The notes under the pieces were generated by a model that worked only from the letters and a program-made list of their open reading frames with translations, had not been told where the DNA came from and did no database searches. 64,000 nucleotides of DNA, taken from positions 2,604,001 through 2,668,000 of the forward strand of contig NC_056551.1 of NCBI RefSeq assembly GCF_910596095.1, given 5' to 3'. The translations under genes were made by a program, and so were the position numbers. Source of the DNA: Thunnus maccoyii. Its lineage: Eukaryota; Chordata; Actinopteri; Scombriformes; Scombridae. Of the stretch, positions 15,947 through 36,700 are shown piece by piece. Within the stretch, counting starts at the first letter, position 1; each line of letters begins with the position of its first letter.

Positions 15947-16777
15947 TCACTGAAGTTATAATAAACAAAAACTAATATAACCGTTTTCACAAAAAGTGAT
16001 TGAATTTCAGTCCAGGCTTGAATATCTGTTTCACATCGTCATAATGAAATCGGAGACTTTAATGTGTATTCATCATACAATATTCACGTGTCTCATATCT
16101 AAATGAGCAATATTGGTAAAAAATTCAGCAGTCACACACAGTTAAAATGTGGTTGTGCACACATGCATTTGCAGTGCTAGATGTGTGAGATGTGACGTCT
16201 GTTCAACTGAAACATAAAAATCCTAAAATGTCTAATATGCCTGTAATACCAACACATAATATTAACCAACTATTGTTGGGGATTATATAGAAATATAACT
16301 CTGCAATTAAAATTTCAATTTAAGTAGAGTTAATCATGTCCTGTTGATATCTTCAACAGCAGTCAGTTTCCTCATCACGCCTACATGACTGCTCAAATCA
16401 CTCACTTCAGTTTTTAAATCCTCCAGTCAGCACGCATCGAAAACTACCTCATTCTTACATGAGGGTAATATGAAGTTACATGTCAGAATATTCATTAAAG
16501 TAGTAAAAATACAAAACAAAAACTACCAGTCCTATTTGAAACAAGTGACAGATGCGTATATTAAAAGCATGTGATCTTTGTCATTTTGTATGGAAGAGGA
16601 ATGTAAGAAACTCATCACTTCTGGGACATGACGATAAAGAATATCAACAAATTCCACGTGTATGAAATACTGACAATGATAATTGACAACAACATCTCAC
16701 ATAAAGAATTCCCCAGAACAGTGCCAGCTGTGAGTGTTTGTGTGTGTTAGCAGATGTAGCTGGTGCTGAAGATGAAA

Positions 16778-25920
<9,143 letters not shown>

Positions 25921-28049
25921 CCTGCTGTAGTAAACCAAAATATTTCCATTACTGTAAATGGAAGGTGTGAATACTTACCAGCAGGCTCAGGTCCAGCTCA
26001 GGTGGCTGTAGTACTTAACCAGGGTGTTTGTTTTTTCAAGAATAGGTTTAGAGCTTTTATAAATCTGCCTACCGGAGTTATTGGTTGCTCTAATAATTCT
26101 CCCTGTCCATACTGGCAGTGAAGTGATTCCTTCCCAGTATTACTTTGTCTTCCCTCTTTGTGTGTTTCCTCAGACAATGTTTCTTTGCTGAGCCGGTGTA
26201 GAGATACTTCATGGTAGTCATGGTTTGTTGCTGGAACTACTTTACTACCCAAGGTGTGTTGAGACTAAATGGCCTGACTTTAGGCAGTGTTCAGACCAAA
26301 AAAAGCCCTGTGTAAAAAAAATCAAGGGGCTGTGTTGATGGGGTTGTGCTGTTTCAGGTACTGTTGACACTATACAGGAAGTTCAGTACAGTAACAGACG
26401 CATGAGTTATCAGATGCCATGATCGCACAGCGGTTTATAATATGTGGAATTATATCACTGTCATGGAAAGTTATCATGGCATCAGTCATTTTAGCTTTCA
26501 TCACAATGATCAGTTGGTAAACAGTAGAAATACAGTGCTCACGTTAAAAAGGAATTTATGCATGCATGTATTTGATTCACCTATGTATTTGAGCCAAAAC
26601 AGAGCCTTCCCAGATGATGTGACTAGGCAGTAGTACAACAAGTTGAGCCAGGTTCAACTTTTTTGTTGGATGAGTCTATGTTTTTTGTCTTAGCCTTCTG
26701 CCTTGGCACAACCACAGTGTCGACAAAGTGGCGTCATTCATGAATGAATGGGCTGCGTTCTGTTGCTCAACTATTTTGACGGATGGTTTTTGTTGAAGCA
26801 AAAGAACTGGACAGAACCACCAAAACAACATGGAGAAAAGCCTAGAAGAGTCATTGTGACCAAAATGCAAAGCTGGGTTTTCGTAGTTTGGTATTCATGT
26901 TTTTATGAGCTGCAAAACCTCCTGAAATGACACATTTTGGAGGGAATGAAATAATCTGATGGCCAGCAGATCTGACAGCAGAAAGGGGGCACTAGTCCGG
27001 AACTGTCTGTCATTCTATCTATGTATGAGTGTGTGATTCTTCAGCCTCAGACTAAGTTCAAACCCCATATACTCAGGATGTTGCTTTTATCATCATCCAG
27101 ACCTCTCATATTTGACACTGTGCGTAATAAGAACAGAAGTAGAAAATGGTCTGCACCTGGCTCTTCTGGGATGCTATTGAAGAAATATAAATACATAAAT
27201 ACACTGATAGAGCAGCTCACACTTACATGTACACGCAGTCCTGTTTACAACCCTGAAAAGTGAATTTCGTAGTAAATAAACTGGAACTTTTGAAGATACC
27301 CACTTAATTTGTCTGTCTCAGACTTTGTCCCCCATCTATTTCATCAGAATCCAGTAGGGAGGAAGCTCTTGACAGCCAGTATGGACAAGAGGAATGATCA
27401 CAGCACTCAATAATTCTCTCAACATACTTATGGACATGTGATTATTGTATAAAGATAACTTGAAAAAATCATAACCCAGCCTTTAATATGCACATTTCAC
27501 ATTCATGTGCAACAGCCTTTTTCAATAAATCTGAATCATATATGATGCCATAAATTATAAAAATAAAGATTTAATCTCAAGGACATTATGGGTGGCATTA
27601 AATGGACATTATGAAGATGACGTTATAAATTAATTGCAGCTCTATATTGCAAAATTCCTATTTTCATTGGCATTCACTCAAATGACACACACATATTTTC
27701 TGACTTATTTCTATGATAATAATGTTGCTGTTATTGTCCAGGTTTTGAGATATTTGCCTTCGAGCTCACCATTGTTCCACTTTTCAAGTACAACAAACAT
27801 TCAACTCCATTGTGTATCATAAAGGCAGATGTTTCAGAGGCAGATATCTGAAACATGAATAAATGAAACCAAACTATCTGTATGTTGTTGGTTTTTTTGT
27901 TTGTTTGCTGGCTTTTTAATTTGGGTGAACTAATCCAAATTAGATTATTCAAGTTCTTTGCTACAGAAAAATGTGTACACCCAGTTCAGTCAACAAGTAG
28001 TCCCATATATCATAGTACAAAGCAAAAAGAGAGGTTCTTTGTCACATAC

Positions 28050-28270
28050 CTCTTTGGACCGGTGTTTGCTCTTCAGTGTTGAGGGTCGACCTGGCAGGCG
28101 TGTGAGGCAGCAGGGTGTGCAGCAGGGTAAGAAGTGCAGGAGTTTTGCCGGAGAGACTGGAAGAGCTCTGAAGTGAAGCACTGGGAGTATGTAGGGAGAC
28201 AGTACTCTCCTACACCTGCTGTAATTGGTAAAGGAGGGAGGGGAGACATCAAAGGAGAGACAGAACAAGG
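28050..28270 (-). other. Probable slc1a3 5' UTR exon
   Basis: On the minus strand a strong donor (AAAGAG|GTATGTG, intron G at 28049) lies 2.1 kb upstream of the slc1a3 coding start. Spliced to the acceptor at 25922 (or 25925), the reading frame of the coding start meets TGA eleven codons or so upstream with no ATG between. The exon would therefore be non-coding, as exon 1 of human SLC1A3 is. The 5' end is unknown. Inference only. Confidence 0.4.
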
Positions 28271-31200
28271 AAGGGAGGGAGACTAGGAGGACAAATTAGA
28301 AAATGGTCCTCCCATAATAACACTGTTAGCCCTGTGACACAGTTTCAGGTAAAGCCCAGATGTATGAAAAACTTTGTTGAGAGTTGTTATCAAAATCATG
28401 ACAGAATTATACAGTTGAGGAATGATCCATTATCTAAAGTTAGATATCTTCCTCTCCTCTCATCTCATCCTCCTTTCTTGTCATTTTCTCTCCCTTTCCT
28501 TTGTGTTTTTAAACACTATTTGCTTGCTTTGATGAAGTTAGGGTAAAGTTGTAGACACATAGAATTGTTTCTGGCATAGGAAACAAAAAGCAGGGTTAAA
28601 TGATACACATCATCTCACTCGGGATGTGTTATAATTCGAGGTAATTCCGCAGAGTAAATGTCACACCACAATTAGCAGAAAAAAGTAGAGCTTGTACTGT
28701 AATAAGTGACCTCACTGTATGGAAAAATATTCCCTGGTGAAGTTGAATATAATTACCCCTTAAATCAGGTCACGTAGCCTTTTACAAACACTATTCCCCG
28801 GTCACGGTCACGGTCATACTAATGAATGAAATATTTCTGTAGATGTTTGTTAGTGATCCAAATCAGATGATGTAACACTAGAAATGTGTTCTTGTGTCAG
28901 TAAATCCAGTGGGTTTGAGTATCGCTTATTGATGTTTTGGACTCCTCAGGACTCCAATTGACTCCTATTGAAGTGAGCTGTCTGTGAGCCATCATAAATC
29001 TGAAGAATTTATGATCTAAACCCCAAATATACTTTGCGTCCACTGACCCAAGGCAGAAATATGTTTCATTGAGATTGAATGTTAATAATCTCTTCAATAA
29101 AAGTAGAAATAACATGTAAAAATACAACTTTAGAGGTGCACATCCTGCATTCAAAATTGTACTTAATGCTGCACTAATCAAATGGCTATGAAGAGTGTTG
29201 CTCATAGTGACAAACACACAGCCACGTCTTACCCCTTAGCTTGTTAGCCTCTTTTAGCTCATTGTTTTGGATTTTACAGCCCACAATGTTAATGTTTTGG
29301 TTCAGTCTCAAGGCTCTCATCAACAACATTCCTGTTTTCAGTGAAAAAGATCTGAAATACCCACTGTACACCTACTGCTGAGCACTTACCCACAGACAGA
29401 CCAAGTTGGTGTCTAGCTGGTGAACGTAAAGCTTTAGCTAAATCATTTAGCAACATTTGGCAGCCAAAGAGCCAGATGGAGTGGATATTGATCTTACATT
29501 CAATCACCCACCAGAAACACAACAACAAATCAATGCTAATATTGTTCCGTGTCTGCCAGATGTGCAAATATACCACAGTTTGCTAACAAGTTCTCCATAA
29601 CAACTTTATAAGGGGATAACATGTCAGTGGTGTTTCAAAGGTTGATTCTTCCAGACAGTCTACGCTGTTTGAAACCCTGTACAAATAGTTAACAGTTTGA
29701 TCTGTAGACACTGTAAGTCAGTGTCCATATCTTGTAGCAATCAGTAGCATGGCGGTGTTTCAAACTCCACGCCTCAAAGTCTAGGTGCTGACTGTTCAAT
29801 GACAGGCTTTTTTTAACAGAGGGCATTTTGACATGTGGCAGCAGGAAAATCACAGGTGTAAATAATAAAATGAATGATGGCTGAATTCCATTTAGCTGCT
29901 TCACTTTCAGGGTCCTGGTGTTGTAAACGTTGGTTCACTGTCACTCTTGAAAAGAACAGAGCAATTGTTAACGTTATTAGTAACACCTGTGCTTTTGCTT
30001 TTCCTATTTCCTATAACAAGTAAACTAAATATTTGCTGTGAAAAAAGGCTACAAAAAGATTAATAGATTAAGATTAAAAACAAATCAAACAAAATTAAAA
30101 ATACAAATGTGAGTTTTGTAAAAGTTGTAGAGGTGGAAATCATGTTTCTGTTTGTACTTTAGTTTGGACAGCACATTATGATTGTTAAAGATCAGAACAT
30201 CAATAAAAAGATGAGAGAGAAAAAAATCCAGCATTTTAACACATTCCTGAAAATGTGAGTTGTGTCTGTATCTCAGCTTGTGGCAGATTTTTGTGGTTTA
30301 CATCCACATACATGCAGACATTCCTGTCACACTAGCTGTGTTTCAGGTTTACAGATTTAGAACATGTGGTCACATCTGCAAATAGTGAATTATACAGCTA
30401 CAGTCAAGTTTTGTCAGCCATTACCAAAACTATAAACTCTGGCAGTTTTCTCAGTTTTCCTGATCCAGCTGGTGCCTGAAATGTAGCTCTGCTTTATGTT
30501 GCTGACCATCAATGTTGCTTTTAGATACATAATTTGTTTTATAGGTCTGACCCCCAGCACTGGGTCTTATGGATTGGTTCAGCTCTTTAATCCAGAGTAT
30601 GACAGCATGACATATGGTAAGATTGCCAAAAACAGCTGGTTGGATTTGTGTGACTAGAGGACAATTTCCTCAATTTTCCTAAAAATTATACCCTTGATGA
30701 ATTCTCCACTCCATGACAAGGTATGAAAAGAAATGTCCGTGAATTTCCCTGACATTTGCTGTGGATATCCATGGATTTGGGTGAATCTTAATGTTGATTT
30801 GTGTTTTTCTGACCCTCTGACCTTTCTCTGTGCTACATTATCAAGGAAGAGGCAAGGACCCTTTTCTATTTAATGATGTTTCCTCAAGTGCTACCTTCAG
30901 GGCAAACTACACATTTTAGCTCTACTACTGTTTAGGTTTTATTGTAGCATTTAATGAACATGAAGCCACTGGGGGTTAAACAAATGAGATATAACATGTT
31001 GACTGGTGAGCTTCAGAGGTCCTGATAGACAAACTTTGTTACCTTTGGACAGAGCCAGGCTAGCTGTTTCCTCCTGCTTTCAGACTTTATGCTAAGCTAA
31101 GCTAAGCTAAGCTACGCTAAGCTAACTGAATGCTGGAGATAGCTTCATTTTAGTGTACATGAGACTGGTATCAATCTTCTCCTCTAACTCTCGGCAAGAC

Positions 31201-33180
31201 AGTGAATAAGCATATTTCTCTAAATGTCAAACTATTCCTTTAAATGATAATGATTGGTCTAAACATGGACCAGTCTGCGATGATTTTGTGTCTTGGTGTA
31301 ACTGTTAATGAGTTTTATCTCTGAAAAAATCAAGAGATTAAAGACATGATCATTGATTTTAAAAGACCACAACCTAGTATTACTTACATGACCTTCCAGG
31401 ATACAGACAGTGACCCAATTCATGTGATAGTCTTAAAGCCAGATTAACCAGTTATTTTAGTGGTGCAAAATATTGTATCCAATGTACAAAAATTCAAATT
31501 ACCACAACTAATTGACAGGTGGTAAACCCGGGCTTTTGAGGTTCACTATTTTATTTAATAACATTTCATTTTTCTATTCAAATTGATTTTTAATAGTTTT
31601 CGTTCATTATTTTTAATGCATCTTTATCCTTTGCAAAAACCAATAGCATTGCTGAAATATCCAGTTAGGGGGCCTTGGGGACAAAAATGTGATTTTGAAA
31701 TGGAGCCCTTCTAAATACAGGGTTACAATGCAGGACCTCTCTTAGCTGATACTGCGTTTTAGTGGTGCAAACCCCTAATAAATTTGTAATTAATCAAATA
31801 TCTAAAAAAACAAATGACAAGCAGTGAACCTCTGGCTTTTGGGGTTGCTAGGGGTCTGGGGCCCCAGGGCAGTTTCTCTGTGTTTCACTATGAAAACATC
31901 TGCTCCTGGACCAATGACTCACACTACATGTGGGACTATGTGCTGTCATTGCACCAGTTAGTGACTGTGTACACAGTTAACCCAGCCTGAGTCCAGGCAA
32001 CTGTGTACAAAGATTACCTCGCAACATTTTCTGAGGTTATTCAGATTCAGATCTTCATACTGTGACGTGAGCTGTTGCTGTCAGGTCTTACTCATAAAAC
32101 ATTACTTTATTGAAAAAAACTATGAAACCACAGTGTTTGAACTCATTGCCAACCACTTTCATAACAATGATCCAAAACAGATTCAGATGGGCTCATGGCC
32201 TGATTTAATTTTATCACACTTAAATGCTATAGGCAAAATCTTACACCCAAGAGAAATCAGCTGACATAAATGCAGTTTCCTCTCTGTTCAACGGCCAAGG
32301 ACAAATAGATTTGATACTCTTCATAGGACCCACACAACCTATCTTGTGTAGATCTTTTGACATCTGCTGTATCCTGATTTATTAATGTTCTGATTAAATA
32401 ATAGTATTAAAACAATTTATCCCATGTACATGTGATACTCAGTACATGACATAGGTTAGTTTTACCAGGCCTATAATTTAACAAAAGTGGTTGTGTCCCC
32501 TCTAACCACTGCTTTAGTGGAAGGTCATGGTCCAATATTTCTTGTAACATCTACAGTATGTCCGCTGTATAGAACAGGTGGGACTTGTTCTTTCAGGTTT
32601 TCATCTGCACTTGCAAATACATGTAGTGTGTGACAAAAACACGTCCTGTACAGTATTGCAAATTAAACACATCTCTTTAAATGTAATAACAAAATGATTG
32701 GTAAGTGCTGATCTACCTGAAAGACATTTGAACAGTGATACTGTGTTTGGGCTCATGGCCATAGCTTACATTGAGGACAATGAGGTCATGGCCTCTGCAT
32801 TTTGCAACTAGGGGTTATTTGGACATTCATTTTGGTAAATTAAACTTACAGAAAATAAAACCGAACAGTTAACTGTTTCCAGAAAATATTGTTTAAAAAT
32901 GAAAATAACAATTTAAAGACTTTATTATTGGTGATCACAGTAATCCTAACAGTCGTGTTTGGGTCTTATTTACCACCCATATCTGAGATGAACAGATTTT
33001 TTTTGATGGAATAAAAAAAACAAGATCTCTCCAGTCTTTCGCGTGACTCTGAACCATGTATATTAATACCTTATAATAGATGATCTTATAATACACCGAT
33101 GCTCTGAACGCACCATGCGCTGCGGAGCAGATCAGCCAAAACAAAACGTCACCGCTCCGTCCTACAGCCGCGTTTGACGT
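28271..33180. other. Intergenic spacer between slc1a3 and nadk2 (head to head)
   Basis: About 5 kb with no recognisable exon; in human RANBP3L lies between these two genes. Contents are repeat pieces: one at 29826-29930 that recurs at 42865-42999, family B at 31040-31250, and another at about 30690-30960. Confidence 0.55.
31040..31250 (-). repeat. Dispersed repeat family B copy with GCTAA array
   Basis: Reverse-orientation copy of the repeat at 17385, containing a local expansion of 'gctaa' units at 31091-31125. Confidence 0.65.
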
Positions 33181-33182
33181 AG

Positions 33183-33187
33183 CCAAT
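33183..33187 (+). promoter_or_regulatory. CCAAT box and CpG-rich nadk2 upstream region
   Basis: CCAAT in 'agccaatcac', surrounded by CpG-containing sequence (about 33110-33240) that stands out from the AT-rich spacer. It is 577 bp upstream of the nadk2 start. A promoter role is inferred. Confidence 0.4.
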
Positions 33188-33638
33188 CACAGTTTACGTA
33201 GCGTACGTACAACAAGGCTGCGTTGCATGGACGATACGTGCAGTGCAGCCAGTCTTCACTTGTGTTGTCGTTTATTCTTCACCTGCCCATGTGTGTTACT
33301 CTGTGTTTTAAAGCCCTTTGACGTGAGGAGTCGGACACAGGTTCAGTGCGGTTTGCGGAAACAACAAACCCAGGAGGATGTGTCACATGTAGGACCGCTC
33401 GCTTACGACTTTTGAGCAAGCTGCTAGCTACTTTTAGCTTTGTAACGCTAGCTATTAACCTCACTAAATACTTGTTAGTTAGTAGGATAAGTTTAAATAG
33501 CTCTTGCTGTTTTGTTATTTGCCAACGGAAACATTCGACTTGGAAACTTATAATACTAAGTTGTAATCAGGTCACAGAAGTTATAGGAAGAGGTCGGCGG
33601 ACCTGCTGACCTTCCGTGACAGCTGGGTGTGTGTCTCC

Positions 33639-33701
33639 ATGAATGGACGGTATCTACACCCGACCAGAAGACTGACAGGATCCGGAATGTCTGCTGCCTA
33701 A
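33639..33701 (+). other. Possible upstream ORF in nadk2 5' leader
   Basis: ATG at 33639 opens 20 codons and stops at TAA 33699-33701, out of frame with the nadk2 start. If transcription begins upstream of it, this uORF could dampen nadk2 translation. The transcription start is not known. Confidence 0.35.
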
Positions 33702-33759
33702 CAGCAGCACCGAACAGGACCCTCATTCAACGTTTCCAGCTGGACTGTTAGTTGAGTTT

Positions 33760-36700
33760 ATGGTTGTGTGTTCAGTTAGAAGAATGACTCGCCGCGCTGT
33801 GGTGAACCTGGTGTGCCTCGGGAATCGAGCTGTCACCCTGATGTACGGAACCTCGCTTCGCCCCCTCCACACTTCGATATGTAACACTTCATCACAGCCC
33901 AAATCTGGATTCAAACCTGAGAAAGTGGCAGTGGTCACAAAGACTACAAGATATGAGTTTGAACAGCAGCGGTATCGCTACGCAGGGCTGTCTGAGGAGG
34001 ACTTGAAACAGCTGGTAAGACTGCATTTCACTTTCAGGCATGCTTACCAACAACCCCCAGGCGAGACAGGTTACATTTGACCTGTCACCTGATTTTTATT
34101 ATCTATTTATTTATTTGCTGTTTCTGTGTTTTGCAGCTTCGTATGAAGGGCTCCAGTTACAGCGGCCTGCTGGAAAGACACAACATCCACACCAGCAATG
34201 TGGAACATATTGTGAAGAGTCTGCGGTAAGATGTGGCCTGTCACAGGGAGATTATCACAGCCACATTCTTAAGAGGCAGATAGGGGAGGTTTTCTTTTCT
34301 TGCAGCTGGGACACTATTTGTTCAAACAGACTTGTGTAATTATGTGCTTGCAGGAAAGAAGGCATTGAGGTGCGAGTGGTGAAGAGAGGAGAATATGATA
34401 AAGAAGTGGTGCGATGGGCAGATGCCATTATCTCTGCTGGAGGTAGGAATTTCAGATTATTTGGTTGTTTGGGTTTTGTAGTTTTTTGTACTTTAACCAT
34501 CTCTGCCTGTAACATTGAATTATCATGCTATTCGTCTGTTCCAAACTGAAAATATAGTCTTTTATGTTATTATCTCTGCCATTTGTTTGAGTCAATGCAC
34601 ACTGAATAATAGAATCTTCCTTGGACATCAACTTTTTGTGTCCAGGCATGACGTACAGAATGAGCAGGACTTTAACTTATTCAGCCCAGGGGGGGCAAAA
34701 AGTCACATGAACAAAGGCTTCAGACAACGGATGCAACTACACAATACAAGTTCTCTAACTGCAGTTTGTTTTGTTAGGTGACGGGACAATGCTACTTGTT
34801 GCCAGTAAGGTTTTAAGCAAGGACAAACCAGTTGTTGGAGTAAACACAGACCCTGAGAGGTAAAACACTGGGCAACACTGTTCGGGAAGGGCTTGGACTG
34901 TTAAATGGATAAAGAACAAATGGATCACGTGATATACTATAGCTTTTTTTGGGGAAAGCTTCTTAGGATTTTGGCCAGAGTCATTTTGAATGGTGTTTCT
35001 GTTGTCATGTCATCAAACCACATTGTTATTATTTAACAGTCATCTTATATTCATGCTGAGTTCATTGCATTTCCCTCTTTCATCTCTAAAGGTCAGAAGG
35101 TCATCTGTGTCTGCCTGTGCGGTACACTCGTGCCTTCCCAGAGGCCCTGGAGAAACTCTGTCGTGGTGAGTTCAGGTGCGTATTTACCCGTGAATAATCT
35201 GGGTGTTGACTTCCTCCCGGTGAGCTCTCTGCCCTGTCTTCCTGTGTTGCTCTGTCCACTTTCATCATCTGTTTCCAGCTGATTAGTTACACCCTACAAG
35301 CTGCTACCACAAAAAAGAAAAAAACTATTAATGTCAAGAATCAAACAAAAAAAATCACCCAAAATTTATCACTGCCAACTGTAATTTGGTAAACATCTTA
35401 AGGCTGCAGATCTATTAGCTACTAGTTTAGAATTCAATACAATTTTAAACCTGTTTTGGAACAAGTCACATGGTCTCTAAAATCACACTGCTGTGTCCTC
35501 AGACTCTGTGTGATTGCCTAAATTCATTTACTGTCCTGTAGAAATCACCTAACTGCTACAAGAGGTCATTGCATCAGCGGTTTATACTAAACCTGCTGCA
35601 CAGGGTGATGTAATCTAAGTGTAACTCACAGATTTTAGTGCCCAGTAAGAATTTATGTGGTGATTTCAGGTCAAAAGATGCCTAGATGTTCAGGGTAAAA
35701 CCTGGATAAATTCAATCAACAAGCAGGTCCTAGGACTTGAAACGCTCTATGCAACCTAGCTTAATTTTCAAGCAAATCGAACCCAGTTTTAACCTAGATA
35801 TCTTAATGTCATTTAAGCTTTGAATCACTAAATCAAAAATTGATGCTTATTGGGTCTATTAAGTGTTTCAGCACATTGTTTAGCTGTCCAGCTGCACCTT
35901 CACTGGCTGCCATATCACCTAAAATCAAAATCACAGATAATTGTCACAATCATTACTTGTACAGAAAACTATGGATTATGATTGAATAATATTTATTTAC
36001 CACATCGAACAGTTGCTCTGTTTCTCCTGCACATACTCCACACTGGACGCTCCGTGATTTTCCCACTTTATCTCCATTTAGCTTAGTTTTGTCCTGTATC
36101 ATATTGAATAGAACAAAAGAGCACCCACATGATCGACAAAACATCTTTTTTGTGTACTAGCTTGTTCTCATCTGCACCCGCCCCCAGATACATTTTTGAG
36201 TCATTTTGTCTTCAGCTAAAGAGCCAGATATTCCCATCAGGAGTTGGTGGATAACAAAAAAAATGAGCTAATAGAGAGTCAATATTGGACTTCCATTCAT
36301 TCCCTTAGGTGCACTGTCAGCTGCAACAGATGATGATACTGGACAGAGAGCTGCAGAAAGACCCCGATGCAGCTGTTTAACTACTACTGAAAGCTGCTGT
36401 ACTGAAATATCACAATAAAAATCATAACATGTAAAAGACCTCTCATTAAACAGGTACATCACATGATGACAAACTACTAAAAGGGGACTTATTCTGCACG
36501 TTTCCAGCTCTATATTTTAAACCTGGGGCTCTACTGGAATATCTTTGCATGATTTACAGTTCAAACACCTCCTTATTTATCTTATACTGGACCTATAAGA
36601 TTAAATTAACAATTAACTTGTCATGCTGGTCTCACTGTATTCACTACAGGCTTCAGAACTGAACTGTAAACTATTTAACAGATGAGCAGTGGCTGAGTTG

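Noticed and set aside
25921-25938. Extending slc1a3 upstream to the Met at 25938
   Set aside because: That stretch contains the acceptor region (TACAGCAG) and is intronic.
31088-31130. GCTAAGCTAA array considered as a telomere-like or CRISPR-like repeat
   Set aside because: It is a short expansion inside a dispersed fish repeat; there are no regular spacers, and this is a eukaryotic chromosome.
32067-32264. 65-codon ORF in the slc1a3-nadk2 gap, considered as a RANBP3L exon
   Set aside because: No RanBD-like motif and no flanking splice sites that would place it in a gene.
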